A DNA stretch of 64,000 bases from NCBI GenBank assembly GCA_002083775.1, contig MTEI01000001.1, positions 620,001-684,000 of the forward strand, given 5' to 3'. The notes beneath the pieces are model-generated. The model worked only from the letters and a program-made list of their open reading frames with translations, made no database searches and had not been told where the DNA came from. The DNA comes from Rhodoferax ferrireducens. Lineage in GTDB: Bacteria > Pseudomonadota > Gammaproteobacteria > Burkholderiales > Burkholderiaceae_C. This document shows, one piece after another, positions 1-10,319 of this stretch (position 1 is its first letter; each line of letters starts with the position of its first letter). The position numbers and the translations under genes are program-made.

Positions 1-491
1 GGCTCGCCATCAACAGGCCATTGAATCCCCAACGCCGGGTCATTCCACAGCAAGCTGCGCTCAAACTCGGTGTGGTAGTAGTCGCTTGTTTTGTATAGAA
101 ACTCGGCACTGTCGCTGGTGACCAGAAACCCATGCGCAAAGCCCGGTGGCACCCACAGCTGGCGCTTGTTCTCTGCTGAAAGCATCACGCCCTCCCACTT
201 GCCGAAGGTGGGAGAACTCTTGCGAATGTCCACCGCCACATCAAATACCTCACCTTGCGTCACCCGCACCAGCTTGCCCTGCGGGTGCTGGATCTGGTAA
301 TGCAAACCCCGCAACACGCCCTTGGCAGACTTGCTGTGGTTGTCCTGCACAAATTGCACATCAAGCCCGGTGCATTGGGCAAAGTCACGCGCGTTGAAAC
401 TTTCAAAGAAAAAGCCGCGCGCATCGCCAAACACTTTGGGCTCCAGGATCAGGACTTCGGGCAAGGCTGTGGGTGTAACGGTGTAGGGCAT
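1..491 (-). CDS. rfbC: dTDP-4-dehydrorhamnose 3,5-epimerase (3' end outside window)
   Basis: This gene epimerises C3 and C5 of dTDP-4-keto-6-deoxyglucose, the third step of dTDP-L-rhamnose synthesis in the cytoplasm. Reading the minus strand from the ATG at 491 gives an uninterrupted frame of 163 codons to the window edge. It has family landmarks: DARGFFFESFN near residue 23, the VQDNHSKSAKGVLRGLHYQ active-site region and the WVPPGFAHGF segment near residue 115. Only about 15-20 C-terminal residues should be missing. A GGAG lies nine bases upstream of the ATG. It is last visible in the minus-strand order rfbB-rfbD-rfbA-rfbC, 51 bases after rfbA, and a family A repeat fills that gap. Confidence 0.95.
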   Translation of the reverse strand, partial: MPYTVTPTALPEVLILEPKVFGDARGFFFESFNARDFAQCTGLDVQFVQDNHSKSAKGVLRGLHYQIQHPQGKLVRVTQGEVFDVAVDIRKSSPTFGKWEGVMLSAENKRQLWVPPGFAHGFLVTSDSAEFLYKTSDYYHTEFERSLLWNDPALGIQWPVDGE

Positions 492-500
492 AAATGTGGC

Positions 501-540
501 TCCAGCCCTTTATTAGTTTGGGCTAGTAGCTATGAAATTT
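501..540. repeat. Family A palindromic repeat copy between rfbA and rfbC
   Basis: The stretch has AGCCCTT, a short loop, GGGCTAGTAGCTAT and an A/T-rich edge. It matches the other family A copies in this window, though the right arm is slightly degenerate. It fills almost all of the rfbA-rfbC gap and ends just before the rfbA stop codon, so any transcript running through rfbC would carry this hairpin. Confidence 0.65.
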
Positions 541-542
541 GG

Positions 543-1430
543 TTAGTGGATGAGTCCGAGCAAATACTGCCCGTAGCCGTTCTTGGCCAGCGGTGTCGCG
601 AGCTTCTGGATTTGCGCCGCATCAATCCACTTCTGCGCAAAGGCAATTTCTTCCGGGCAGGCCACCTGCAGGCCCTGGCGCTTTTGCAGCGTGGCGATGA
701 AGCTGGCGGCTTCCAGCAGGCTGTCATGGGTGCCCGTATCCAGCCAGGCGTAACCCCGTCCCATGATCTCGACGTTGAGCTGGCCTTGCTCCAGGTAGCG
801 CCGGTTCACGTCGGTGATTTCCAGCTCACCGCGGTGCGATGGCTGGATACTGGCGGCAATGTCGCACACCTGGTTGTCGTAGAAATACAGGCCGGTGACG
901 GCGTAGTTGCTTTTTGGGGCTTTGGGCTTTTCTTCGATGCTGATGGCGCGCATCTGCTCGTCAAAGGCCACCACACCGTAGCGCTCGGGGTCGCTGACTC
1001 GGTAGGCAAAGACACTGGCCCCGGTTTCGCGGGAGTTGGCGTGAGCCAGCTGTTTGCTCAGGTCATGGCCGTAAAAGATGTTGTCACCGAGCACCAAGGC
1101 GCTGGGCTGGGTGCCCACGAAATCACGGCCAATGATGAAGGCTTGCGCCAAACCGTCCGGGCTGGGCTGCACCGCGTAGCTGATGGCCATGCCCCACTGG
1201 CTGCCATCGCCCAGCAGCTCGGCAAAACGCGGTGTGTCTTGCGGTGTGGAGATCACCAGCACCTCACGGATACCGGCCAGCATGAGGGTGCTCAGCGGGT
1301 AATAGATCATCGGCTTGTCGTACACCGGCATCAGCTGTTTGGACACCGCCTGGGTGACTGGGTAGAGGCGGGTGCCGGAGCCTCCGGCGAGGATGATGCC
1401 TTTGCGTGTGCTTGTGGTCTTGTCGGTCAT
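543..1430 (-). CDS. rfbA: Glucose-1-phosphate thymidylyltransferase
   Basis: This enzyme makes dTDP-glucose from glucose-1-phosphate and dTTP, the first committed step to dTDP-L-rhamnose. The 295-residue length is typical. The nucleotide-binding motif [11 protein letters not shown] sits at residues 16-26, followed by [18 protein letters not shown] and [11 protein letters not shown] near residue 115. An AGGGA lies about eight bases before the ATG. The gene follows rfbD by 16 bases, so the cluster is probably one operon. A glucose-1-phosphate cytidylyltransferase is less likely because of the RmlA-type motifs and the rfb neighbours. Confidence 0.97.
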   Translation of the reverse strand: MTDKTTSTRKGIILAGGSGTRLYPVTQAVSKQLMPVYDKPMIYYPLSTLMLAGIREVLVISTPQDTPRFAELLGDGSQWGMAISYAVQPSPDGLAQAFIIGRDFVGTQPSALVLGDNIFYGHDLSKQLAHANSRETGASVFAYRVSDPERYGVVAFDEQMRAISIEEKPKAPKSNYAVTGLYFYDNQVCDIAASIQPSHRGELEITDVNRRYLEQGQLNVEIMGRGYAWLDTGTHDSLLEAASFIATLQKRQGLQVACPEEIAFAQKWIDAAQIQKLATPLAKNGYGQYLLGLIH

Positions 1431-1446
1431 GGCGCGTCCCTGAGTT

Positions 1447-2366
1447 TTAAAGGATTTCAGCCAACATGCGGTTCACCCCGGCCTGCCACGGTGGCAGGGT
1501 CAGGCCAAAGGTGGTTTGCAGCTTTTGCGTATTCATGCGCGAGTTGAACGGGCGTCTGGCGGGTGTGGGGAAGGCACTGGTGGGCACTGGATTCACCTGG
1601 GTTGCTTTGATTTGAATAGCTGGCTGCACAAGCTGTGCTTGGGCTAGCACATGTTTTGCATACTCAAACCAATTGGTTTCACCACTGGCCACCAGATGGT
1701 AGATGCCGGCCAGGGTGTCTGCGTTGGGGCCGTCTGGTGTGGAGGTGTGTCTGGTCTGGGTGACATGGCGGATGGCTTGGGCGGTGATGTCGGCCAGCAA
1801 ATCCGCGCCGGTGGGGGCACCAAACTGGTCGTTGATCACAGTGAGTTTGTCGCGCTCTTGCGCCAAGCGCAGCATGGTCTTGGCAAAGTTGCCACCGCGG
1901 GCGGCGTAAACCCAGCTGGTGCGAAAGATCAGGTGGCGCGGGTTGGCTTGGGCGATCAAGACTTCACCCAACAGCTTGGTGGCGCCATACACGCTCAAGG
2001 GTGCAGGTGTGTCGGTTTCGACCCACGGTGTGTTACCGCTACCGTCAAAGACGTAGTCGGTGCTGTAGTGCACCAGCCAGGCGCCGAGCTTGGCGGCCTC
2101 AAGGGCCAGCACTTGCGGTGCCAGGGCGTTGAGCGTGTTGACCAGTTCGGGTTCACTCTCGGCTTTGTCGACCGCAGTGTGGGCGGCGGCGTTGACGATG
2201 ATGTCCGGGCGCACGGCCCGCAGGGTGTCTGCCAAGCCAGTCAGATTGCTGAAGTCACCGCAGTAGTGGGTGCTGTCGTGGTCCAGGGCGATGAGTTCAC
2301 CCAAGGGGCTGAGGCTGCGTTGCAGCTCCCAGCCGACCTGGCCACCTTTGCCGAACAACAAAATCT

Positions 2367-2370
<4 letters not shown>
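1447..2370 (-). CDS. rfbD: dTDP-4-dehydrorhamnose reductase
   Basis: This is the last step of dTDP-L-rhamnose synthesis, an NAD(P)H-dependent reduction of the 4-keto sugar. The start is placed at the ATG at 2370, giving 307 residues that open [17 protein letters not shown] with the Rossmann glycine motif. The longer open frame upstream only reads through rfbB in another frame. The SDR catalytic pair is Y128 and K132 in [17 protein letters not shown] near residue 270 is the usual RmlD C-terminal signature. The start overlaps the rfbB stop by four bases (ATGA), which indicates translational coupling. Confidence 0.96.
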
Positions 2371-3449
<1,079 letters not shown>

Positions 3450-3512
3450 GTTGTTTTTCCTATAAAAGTTTCTCGCTGGCCGTCAGCGTCGAGGAAGTCA
3501 ACCAAGCCGAAG

Positions 3513-3584
3513 ATGTCATCCCGGGCTTGACCCGGGATCCATGACCCTGGAAGTCATCGATTGCGGATCAAGTCCGCAATGACA
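3513..3584. repeat. Family B REP-like double palindrome (rfbB-yheS gap)
   Basis: Two short palindromes stand in tandem. The first is TCATCCCGGG-cttga-CCCGGGATCCATGA; the second is ATTGCGGAtcaagTCCGCAATGACA. The same pair of arms recurs near 5640, 7957, 22796, 42870 and 55300. It lies in the 160-base gap between the rfbB start and the yheS stop. Confidence 0.8.
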
Positions 3585-3609
3585 GTCAACACTGCCCATG
3601 GCGTTCAAT

Positions 3610-5571
3610 CTACCCCGCTACGGATTCTATTTGCTCGGAAACCTCTAACCATTGCTCTTCCAGAGCCTGTAACTCTTCATTCACCGCCTTGAGACGCTTG
3701 CCTAAATTGGCAAAGTCGGACGGCGGCGGCGATTGGCTCAGATGGCCTTCAAGCGCGGCGCCTTCGGTGTTAAGCACCGCCATACGCGCCTCAATGTCCT
3801 GCAACTTGCGTTTGAGAGAACCCGTGGGCGCCGGTTTGGATTTGGCTTTGGTCGCTGCCGCAGCAGCTTCAGCCTGGGCCTTGCGCTCGGCCTTGGCTGC
3901 TGTGCTGCTGGCTTCCTTGATCGCTTCGCGCTGGCGCTTGGCTTCGTCGAGCAGGTATTTCTGGTAGTCGTCCAGGTCACCATCAAACGGTTCCACGCCA
4001 CCGCGCGACACCATCCAGAACTCGTCGCACACACTCCTTAGGAGGGCTCGGTCGTGGCTGACCAGCATCAGCGTGCCTTCAAACTCGTTGAGCGCCATGG
4101 CCAGCGCTTCGCGGGTGGCCAGGTCCAGGTGATTGGTGGGCTCGTCCATCAGCAGCAGATTCGGGCGCTGCCAGACCATCATGCACAACACCAGCCGTGC
4201 TTTTTCGCCGCCGCTCATGCTGCCAACAGCCTGTTTGACCATGTCGCCGCTGAAATTGAAGGTGCCCAGAAAACTGCGCAAGTCCTGCTCGCGGGTTTGC
4301 TGGCCTGCTATCTTTCCGGCAGCGGTCATGTCTTTGACCAGGCGGATCATGTGTTCCAGCGGCGTGTCTGTGGGGCGCAGCACGTCGAGCTCCTGCTGGG
4401 CGAAATAGCCGATGTTCAGGCCCTTGCCTTCCGTGATTTCGCCGCCGATGGCTTTCAGGTCACGCGCAATGGTTTTGACCACGGTCGATTTGCCTTGGCC
4501 GTTGGCTCCCAGAATACCAATGCGCTGGCCTGCCAGCACCGATTTGCTGACGTTCTTCACTATCACCGTCGGCGGCGTGCCGTCGGGTGCGTCCTCGGGC
4601 GGCGGGTAACCAAAGCTCACGCCGGTCATCGACAACATCGGGTTGGGCAGGTTGGCCGGTTCCTTGAACTCGAAGGTGAAGTCGGCCTCGGACAGCAGCG
4701 GCGCAATCTTCTCCATGCGGTCCAACGCCTTGACCCGGCTTTGCGCCTGCTTGGCCTTGCTGGCCTTGGCCTTGAAGCGGTCGATGAACTTCTTCAAGTG
4801 AGCGATCTTGTCCTGCTGCTTGGAAAAGGCGGCCTGTTGCAGCTCCATCTTTTCAGCCCGCATGTCCTCGAACTTGCTGTAGTTACCGCCGTAACGCACC
4901 AGCTTACCAGCGTCGATGTGCAGGGTGACATTGGTCACCGCGTCGAGAAACTCGCGGTCATGGCTGATGACGATCATCGTGCCCTGGTAACGCTGCAACC
5001 AGGCTTCCAGCCAGACCAGTGCGTCCAGGTCCAAGTGGTTGGTGGGCTCATCGAGCAGCAGCAGGTCGCTCGGGCACATCAGCGCGCGCGCCAGTTGCAG
5101 GCGCATGCGCCAGCCGCCCGAGAAGCTGTTGACCGGGTTGGTGAGTTCGGTGGTTTTGAAGCCCAGGCCCAGAATTAGCGCTTGCGCACGGGCTGGTGCG
5201 TCATGGGCACCGGCGTCTTGCAGCGCCATGTAGGCGTGGGCCATGCGGTCGTAGTCGTCGGTGGCCTCAGACGCAGTCACCTCTTGCTGCGCAGCCAGCA
5301 GCGTGGTGTCGCCATCGACCACAAAGTCGGTGGCGGATTGATCCGTTTCGGGCATGTCCTGCGCCACCTGGCCCATGCGCCACTGGGCGGGGATGTAGTA
5401 CTCGCCCACATCTTCGTGCAGGGTGCCGTTGAACAGCGCAAACAGGCTCGACTTGCCAGCACCATTGCGCCCGACCAGACCCACTTTTTCGCCGGGGTTG
5501 AGGGTGACGGAGGCGCCTTCGAGCAGGACTTTGGCGCTACGGCGCAGGGTGACGTTTTTTAGGGTGATCAA
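3610..5571 (-). CDS. yheS: ABC-F family ATPase, YheS-like
   Basis: This is a soluble ABC-F protein with two ATP-binding cassettes and no membrane domain; family members act on ribosomes. At 653 residues it matches YheS in length and in the long basic/alanine-rich coiled C-terminal tail (about 545-653). Walker A motifs are GRNGAGKSS near residue 34 and GANGQGKST near 355. Signatures are SGGWR and SGGEK, with LLLDEPTNHLDLD and LLMDEPTNHLDLA. The first codon is TTG at 5571; the next residues, MITLKNVTLRRSAKVLL, align with the family N-terminus, so I keep this start although no clear Shine-Dalgarno precedes it. Confidence 0.92.
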   Translation of the reverse strand: MITLKNVTLRRSAKVLLEGASVTLNPGEKVGLVGRNGAGKSSLFALFNGTLHEDVGEYYIPAQWRMGQVAQDMPETDQSATDFVVDGDTTLLAAQQEVTASEATDDYDRMAHAYMALQDAGAHDAPARAQALILGLGFKTTELTNPVNSFSGGWRMRLQLARALMCPSDLLLLDEPTNHLDLDALVWLEAWLQRYQGTMIVISHDREFLDAVTNVTLHIDAGKLVRYGGNYSKFEDMRAEKMELQQAAFSKQQDKIAHLKKFIDRFKAKASKAKQAQSRVKALDRMEKIAPLLSEADFTFEFKEPANLPNPMLSMTGVSFGYPPPEDAPDGTPPTVIVKNVSKSVLAGQRIGILGANGQGKSTVVKTIARDLKAIGGEITEGKGLNIGYFAQQELDVLRPTDTPLEHMIRLVKDMTAAGKIAGQQTREQDLRSFLGTFNFSGDMVKQAVGSMSGGEKARLVLCMMVWQRPNLLLMDEPTNHLDLATREALAMALNEFEGTLMLVSHDRALLRSVCDEFWMVSRGGVEPFDGDLDDYQKYLLDEAKRQREAIKEASSTAAKAERKAQAEAAAAATKAKSKPAPTGSLKRKLQDIEARMAVLNTEGAALEGHLSQSPPPSDFANLGKRLKAVNEELQALEEQWLEVSEQIESVAG

Positions 5572-5630
5572 GAGAAAGGCTTTTCAGGTTGAGGAGTCAA
5601 TGGTTGACTGGTGTGATGTCGCTTGGGGGG

Positions 5631-5744
5631 CATGGATTGCGGGTCGGGCCTGCCCCGGACTCCGATCCGGGGCCCGCAATGACAACCACCTGGTCATCCC
5701 GGACTTGAGTTTTGTCATCCCGGACTCGATCCGGGATCCAGGAT
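5631..5744. repeat. Family B REP-like repeat cluster overlapping the prmB 3' end
   Basis: The cluster contains GGATTGCGGG...CCCGCAATGACA, a partial TCATCCCGGACTTG, then a full TCATCCCGGACTCGATCCGGGATCCA arm pair. The last copy lies inside the annotated prmB frame: on the minus strand it encodes the end LDPGSSPG and the TGA stop at 5715-5717. Confidence 0.8.
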
Positions 5745-6668
5745 TTTCGGCGCTTGGGCCTGGAGCAGGGCCTCGCGCGTGACCAGCAGCACCTGGTCTT
5801 CGCCGGCGCTAGTTTCCAGCCAGATCACTTCCAACTTTGGAAAAGCGGCCTCAAAGTGGGCGCGCTCGTGGCCGATTTCCAGCACCAGAATGGCCTCGGG
5901 CGACATTTGGGCGGGCGCATCGCGCAGCAGCTGGCGGATGAAGTCCATGCCGTCGCTGCCACCTGCCATGTTGCCGTCCAGTGCCAGTGCCGGTTCGGCC
6001 TTGAATTCGGGGGGCAGGGCGGCCATGCTGTGCGCGTTGACGTAGGGCGGGTTACACAAAATCAGATCGTAATGGCTGCCGGTGGTGGGGATGCCGTCGC
6101 CCTGGCGCAGCGAGATGCGCGCATGCAGGCCGTGGCGGTCGATGTTGATGCGTGCCACCTCCAGGGCGTCGGCGCTGATGTCGCTGGCCTGCACCTTCAC
6201 ATCGGGGTAGACCATGGCGGCAATCACTGCCAGGCTGCCGTTGCCGGTGCACAGGTCCAGCACGCGGTGGGTTTCCTCGCCCAGCCAATAGTCCAGGTGG
6301 CCTTCCATCAGCACCTCGGCGATCAAGGAGCGCGGCACGATGGCGCGTTCGTCCACGTAAAACGCCACACCCTGCAGCCAGGCCTCTTTGGTCAGGTAGG
6401 CGGCGGGTTTGCGGGTGCTGATGCGCGCTTCGATTAATGTAGCTATCAGCCCTTTCTCCTCGGGGGTTACAGGCCGATTTGATGATATATCTTCGGGCTT
6501 GAGCGAGGTGTCCAACGGCAAGCCAAGCCGCCACAACACCAGCCAGGCCGCCTCGTCAAACGCGTTGCTGGTGCCATGGCCAAAGGCCACGCCAGCCTGG
6601 GCGAGCTGCTCGGCGACCTGCGTGACGCATGGCAAAAGGGTCAACGGTGCGGGGGAAGATGTTGTCAT
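5715..6668 (-). CDS. prmB: Ribosomal protein L3 N5-glutamine methyltransferase
   Basis: PrmB transfers a methyl group from SAM to a glutamine of ribosomal protein L3. I choose the ATG at 6668 (317 residues) rather than 6692 because GGAGAA stands eight bases before it. SAM motif I is VLDLCTGNGSL near residue 136, and the catalytic NPPY is at 206-209. The PRSLIAE region near 112 fits the HemK/PrmB family. Two oddities are visible. Residues about 60-80 are encoded by DNA matching the family A palindromic repeat, and the last residues (DPGSSPG) plus the stop codon come from a family B repeat. Confidence 0.93.
   Translation of the reverse strand: MTTSSPAPLTLLPCVTQVAEQLAQAGVAFGHGTSNAFDEAAWLVLWRLGLPLDTSLKPEDISSNRPVTPEEKGLIATLIEARISTRKPAAYLTKEAWLQGVAFYVDERAIVPRSLIAEVLMEGHLDYWLGEETHRVLDLCTGNGSLAVIAAMVYPDVKVQASDISADALEVARINIDRHGLHARISLRQGDGIPTTGSHYDLILCNPPYVNAHSMAALPPEFKAEPALALDGNMAGGSDGMDFIRQLLRDAPAQMSPEAILVLEIGHERAHFEAAFPKLEVIWLETSAGEDQVLLVTREALLQAQAPKILDPGSSPG
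6431..6490. repeat. Family A repeat copy inside prmB
   Basis: On the plus strand the order is TAGCTATCAGCCCTTT, a loop, GGGGGTTACAGGCCGATTT, then GATGATATAT. It aligns without gaps over about 44 bases with the copy inside tctD and closely with the intergenic copy at 22662. The right arm has drifted. It is read in frame as prmB residues about 60-80, between the N-terminal helical part and the RKPAAYLT segment. Confidence 0.65.
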
Positions 6669-6725
6669 GACAGGTTCTCCGGCACGCGGCAATGGGTGTT
6701 TTTCAAGGGATCAATGTCCGGGGCG

Positions 6726-7913
6726 CTAGTGGCTCATGTCCAGCGTGATTTCGGTAAAGGTGGGTTTGTCGTCGGGGTCGGGCTCACTCGCCTTGGCCTT
6801 GGCCACGGCGTCGGCACTGGCCTGGCTGGTGAAGTCGTTTTGCAGGCGCCACATCAGGTTGGTGGGTGAATCGGAGTTGGACAGGCCTTCCTTGCGGTCC
6901 ACCACGCCAGCAACGATCAGGCGGGCGATGTCCTGCTCAAAGGTCTGGCTGCCCTCGGCCAGGGATTTCTCCATGGCTTCCACAATGCCGGAGAAGTTGC
7001 CCTTTTCGATCATTTCACTCACCAGGCGGGTGTTGAGCATGATTTCGACCGCTGGTGTGCGGGTACCCGCGATGGTGCGAAGCAGCCGCTGCGAGACGAT
7101 GGCACGTGTGGCCGCGGCCAGGTCACCCAGCATGGTCTGACGCACTTCAACCGGGAAAAAGCTCAGGATCCGGTTCATCGCCTGATAGCTGTTGTTGGCG
7201 TGCAGGGTGGCCAGGCACAGGTGCCCGGTTTGCGCGTAGGCTATGGCGGCAGACATGGTTTCACGGTCGCGGATTTCGCCGATCATGATCACGTCAGGTG
7301 CCTGGCGCAGCGCGTTTTTCAGGGCGATGGGCAGGGAGTCGGTGTCGGTGCCCACCTCGCGCTGGTTCACCACCGAGCGTTTGTTCTTGAACAGGAATTC
7401 CACCGGGTCTTCAATGGTCAGGATGTGGCCTGACGCATTGGCGTTGCGATGGTCGATCATGGAGGCCAGCGTGGTGCTTTTGCCCGAACCGGTGGCGCCC
7501 ACCATCAGGATCAGGCCACGCTTTTGCAGCATCAACTCGGCCAGCAGCGGCGGCAGCGACAGCGATGAGATCGGCGGCACTTCATTGACGATGAAGCGAA
7601 TCACCACGGCAAATGAGCCGCGCTGTCGCATGCCGCTGATCCGGAAACGGCCCACGCCGGGCATGGACCAGCCTACGTTGAGTTCGTTTTTTTCCTTGAG
7701 TTCGTCGATCTGTTGCGCTGGCAAGATCTCGGCCAGCAGGTTAAGCGGTGCGTCAGGCGGCAGGATCTGGCTGTTGATGGGCACACATTGGCCGTTGATG
7801 CGGATCAGCGCCGGCGAGTGGGCGGACAAATAGATGTCGGAGGCGCGTTTTTCAGACATCAGCCGCAGGATGCGGCGCATGGTGCCCTCGGAACTGGTTT
7901 CTAAGCTGGCCAT
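6726..7913 (-). CDS. pilU: Type IV pilus retraction ATPase, PilU type
   Basis: This cytoplasmic hexameric ATPase of the PilT/PilU family powers or assists retraction of type IV pili and twitching motility. The 395 residues contain Walker A GATGSGKST (139-147), the Asp box ILTIEDPVEFLF, Walker B VIMIGEIRDRETM and the His box TGHLCLATLHANNS. I favour PilU over PilT because of the longer C-terminus and the KNKRSVVNQREVG segment. No pilT is adjacent within the window, so the paralogue assignment is by sequence only. Confidence 0.85.
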   Translation of the reverse strand: MASLETSSEGTMRRILRLMSEKRASDIYLSAHSPALIRINGQCVPINSQILPPDAPLNLLAEILPAQQIDELKEKNELNVGWSMPGVGRFRISGMRQRGSFAVVIRFIVNEVPPISSLSLPPLLAELMLQKRGLILMVGATGSGKSTTLASMIDHRNANASGHILTIEDPVEFLFKNKRSVVNQREVGTDTDSLPIALKNALRQAPDVIMIGEIRDRETMSAAIAYAQTGHLCLATLHANNSYQAMNRILSFFPVEVRQTMLGDLAAATRAIVSQRLLRTIAGTRTPAVEIMLNTRLVSEMIEKGNFSGIVEAMEKSLAEGSQTFEQDIARLIVAGVVDRKEGLSNSDSPTNLMWRLQNDFTSQASADAVAKAKASEPDPDDKPTFTEITLDMSH

Positions 7914-7954
7914 GTCAGTGCCTTTCTGGGAACGTTAACGAGAAAGAACAAAAT

Positions 7955-8026
7955 TGTCATGCCGGGCTACAACCCGGCATCCATGACTTCGGACGGCATG
8001 GATTGCGGGTCAAGCCCGCAATGACA
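7955..8026. repeat. Family B REP-like repeat upstream of pilU
   Basis: The first arm pair is TCATGCCGGG-ctacaa-CCCGGCATCCATGA and the second is ATTGCGGGtcaagCCCGCAATGACA. It lies about 40 bases upstream of the pilU start, in the gap between dapD and pilU, so a pilU promoter would have to lie in or beside it. Confidence 0.78.
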
Positions 8027-8044
8027 AGCCGTTTCTGATCCGCT

Positions 8045-8172
8045 GGTGACAGGTCATCGTTCACTGCGTGTCACCCTTGGTCTGTCCCTCAATCCGGGCA
8101 TCCGGACATCCGACAATCAGTTGGTGACAGAGCAAAGTTCACTGCGCGTAACTCTTGGTCTGTCACTCAATC
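8045..8172. repeat. Imperfect 50-base direct repeat, 78-base period
   Basis: Two copies, 8045-8094 and 8123-8172, each start GGTGACAG and share TTCACTGCG and CTTGGTCTGTC, ending CTCAATC. They differ at roughly nine positions by eye. The right copy runs over the dapD stop codon (8167-8169), so the duplication includes the last bases of that gene or was copied from them. Confidence 0.75.
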
Positions 8173-8991
8173 TCTCAGGAGATCATTCAAACTGGTTTTG
8201 GCGCGGGTTTGCGCATCGACGTGTTTGACGATGATGGCGGCGTAAAGGCTGTACTTGCCACCTTCCTTGGGCAGGTTGCCGGAAATCACCACCGAGCCTG
8301 CCGGAATGCGGCCGTAGGTGACCGCACCGGTGGCGCGGTCGTAAATGGGGGTGCTCTGGCCAATATAGACGCCCATGGAAATGACGCAGTTTTCTTCCAC
8401 GATGACACCTTCAACCACCTCGGAGCGGGCACCAATGAAGCAGTTGTCTTCAATGATGGTGGGGTTGGCCTGCATGGGTTCCAGCACACCACCAATGCCA
8501 ACGCCACCGCTCAGGTGCACGTTTTTGCCAATCTGTGCGCAGGAGCCTACCGCGGCCCAGGTGTCGACCATGGTGCCTTCATCCACATAGGCGCCAATGT
8601 TCACGAACGACGGCATCAAAATCACACCCTTGGCCAGGTAACTGCCGCGCCGCGCCACTGCCGGGGGCACGATGCGCACACCAGTGGCCCTGAAGGCACC
8701 CTCGTCCATGTCAGAGAACTTGGTGGCCACCTTGTCGTAAAAGCTCAGGTCACCGGCTTGCATCAGTTCGTTGTCGCGCAGCCGAAAGCTCAGCAGCACC
8801 GCCTTTTTGATCCATTGGTGGGTGGTCCACTGGCCCACGCCGTCGCGCGTGGCCACCCGCAGCTGGCCATTGTTGAGCTGGTGGATGACGTGTTCAACGG
8901 CGTCGGTGACTTCCTTGGGGGCAGAGGCGCTGGAGAGGTTGGCGCGGTCGTCCCAGGCGGCGTCCAGAATGGCTTGAAGTTGTTGGGTCAT
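8167..8991 (-). CDS. dapD: Tetrahydrodipicolinate N-succinyltransferase
   Basis: DapD transfers succinate from succinyl-CoA to tetrahydrodipicolinate in the succinylase branch of lysine and meso-diaminopimelate synthesis. The 274-residue length is typical. The C-terminal half shows the left-handed beta-helix hexapeptide pattern, for example [20 protein letters not shown] and [14 protein letters not shown]. It lies 60 bases downstream of dapC on the same strand, so the two consecutive-pathway genes are probably co-transcribed. Confidence 0.97.
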   Translation of the reverse strand: MTQQLQAILDAAWDDRANLSSASAPKEVTDAVEHVIHQLNNGQLRVATRDGVGQWTTHQWIKKAVLLSFRLRDNELMQAGDLSFYDKVATKFSDMDEGAFRATGVRIVPPAVARRGSYLAKGVILMPSFVNIGAYVDEGTMVDTWAAVGSCAQIGKNVHLSGGVGIGGVLEPMQANPTIIEDNCFIGARSEVVEGVIVEENCVISMGVYIGQSTPIYDRATGAVTYGRIPAGSVVISGNLPKEGGKYSLYAAIIVKHVDAQTRAKTSLNDLLRD

Positions 8992-9051
8992 GGTGTTGTC
9001 TCTCAGGAATAGGGGTTGAAGTGGTGGCAGTTCAGGAACTTGACGCCAAGG

Positions 9052-10272
9052 CTAGCGCGGGCGGTTGGTGACAAAGGCACGGATGCGATGGGCGGCTTCC
9101 AAGCACTCCGACGTGTCGGCTACCAGGGCCATGCGCACGCGGCCTGCGCCGGGGTTGCTGCCCTGTGCCTCGCGCGCCAAAAACGACCCAGGTAACACCG
9201 TCACATTGTAATTAGCGTACAGGTCACGGGCAAAAGCCAGCTCATCGCCTGCCACATCGGCCCACAGGTAAAAACCGGCGTCGGGCAGGGCCACATGCAT
9301 CACCTCGGCCAGCAGCGGTGTCACTTGTGCAAACTTGGCGCGGTACAGCGCGCGGTTGGCCACCACATGGGCTTCGTCGCCCCAGGCGGCGATGCTGGCT
9401 GCCTGCACCACCGGGCTCATGGCACAGCCGTGGTAGGTGCGGTAGAGCAAAAAAGCGCTGATGATGGCCGCATCGCCTGCCACAAACCCGCTGCGCAAAC
9501 CCGGTACATTGCTGCGTTTGGACAGGCTGGTGAGCGATATCAGATTTTTGAAATCGCTGCGGCCGAGTTGCGCAGCCGCTTCCATGCCACCCAGCGGCGG
9601 CTCGTCGCGAAAGTAAATCTCGCTGTAACACTCGTCGGAGGCGATGACAAAACCAAAACGGTCACTCAGGTCAAACAGCTTTTGCCACTCACCGAGCGGC
9701 ATCACTGCGCCGGTGGGGTTGCCGGGTGAGCACACCAACAGTTGCTGGGTGCGCGCCCACACCGCCTCGGGCACGCTGTCCCAGTCTGGCGCAAAGTTGC
9801 GCGCCGGGTCACTGGCCACGTAATACGGCTCGGCACCGGCCAGCAGTGCGGCACCTTCGTAGATTTGGTAGAACGGATTCGGGCAGACCACGATGGGCTT
9901 CACGCCCGTGACCGCGCTGTCGCCGGGGTTGACGATGGTCTGGGTCAGCGCAAACAGCGCTTCGCGCGAGCCATTGACCGGCAGAGTCTGGGTAAACGGG
10001 TTCACCGTCAGGCCATAACGCTTGTGCAGCCAGTCGGCAAACGCTTGCCGTAGCGCGGGTTCGCCCGCCGTTGCCGGGTAGCTGGACAGACCACTGGGTG
10101 AGCGGTTGATGGCATCACACAGTGCTTGCTGGATGAAAGGCGGCGTCGCGTGTTTGGGTTCACCAATGCCCAAGCTGATGGGTTGATAGGCCGGATTGGG
10201 CGTGACACCCTCAAAAAGCTGGCGCAGGCGCTCAAAAGGGTAGGGCTGAAGCAGGCAGAGCAAAGGATTCAT
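9052..10272 (-). CDS. dapC: Succinyldiaminopimelate transaminase
   Basis: This PLP-dependent class I/II aminotransferase converts N-succinyl-2-amino-6-ketopimelate to N-succinyl-diaminopimelate with glutamate. In 406 residues it has VCSPGNPTGAVMPL, ASDECYSEIYF and the PLP-lysine motif SLSKRSNVPGLRSGF. Adjacency to dapD supports the DapC substrate assignment over a general aminotransferase. Its start is 47 bases from the divergent HD-domain gene at 10320, so the two promoters must share that gap. Confidence 0.93.
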   Translation of the reverse strand: MNPLLCLLQPYPFERLRQLFEGVTPNPAYQPISLGIGEPKHATPPFIQQALCDAINRSPSGLSSYPATAGEPALRQAFADWLHKRYGLTVNPFTQTLPVNGSREALFALTQTIVNPGDSAVTGVKPIVVCPNPFYQIYEGAALLAGAEPYYVASDPARNFAPDWDSVPEAVWARTQQLLVCSPGNPTGAVMPLGEWQKLFDLSDRFGFVIASDECYSEIYFRDEPPLGGMEAAAQLGRSDFKNLISLTSLSKRSNVPGLRSGFVAGDAAIISAFLLYRTYHGCAMSPVVQAASIAAWGDEAHVVANRALYRAKFAQVTPLLAEVMHVALPDAGFYLWADVAGDELAFARDLYANYNVTVLPGSFLAREAQGSNPGAGRVRMALVADTSECLEAAHRIRAFVTNRPR

Positions 10273-10319
10273 GGGGCGCGATTATCCGGGATGGCGCGTG
10301 CACAGATAATGAGCGCCCT

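Noticed and set aside
1606..1656. Family A-like sequence inside rfbD
   Set aside because: AATAGCTGGCTG and GGGCTAGCACA resemble the repeat edges, but the arms do not pair well and the encoded RmlD segment has normal length.
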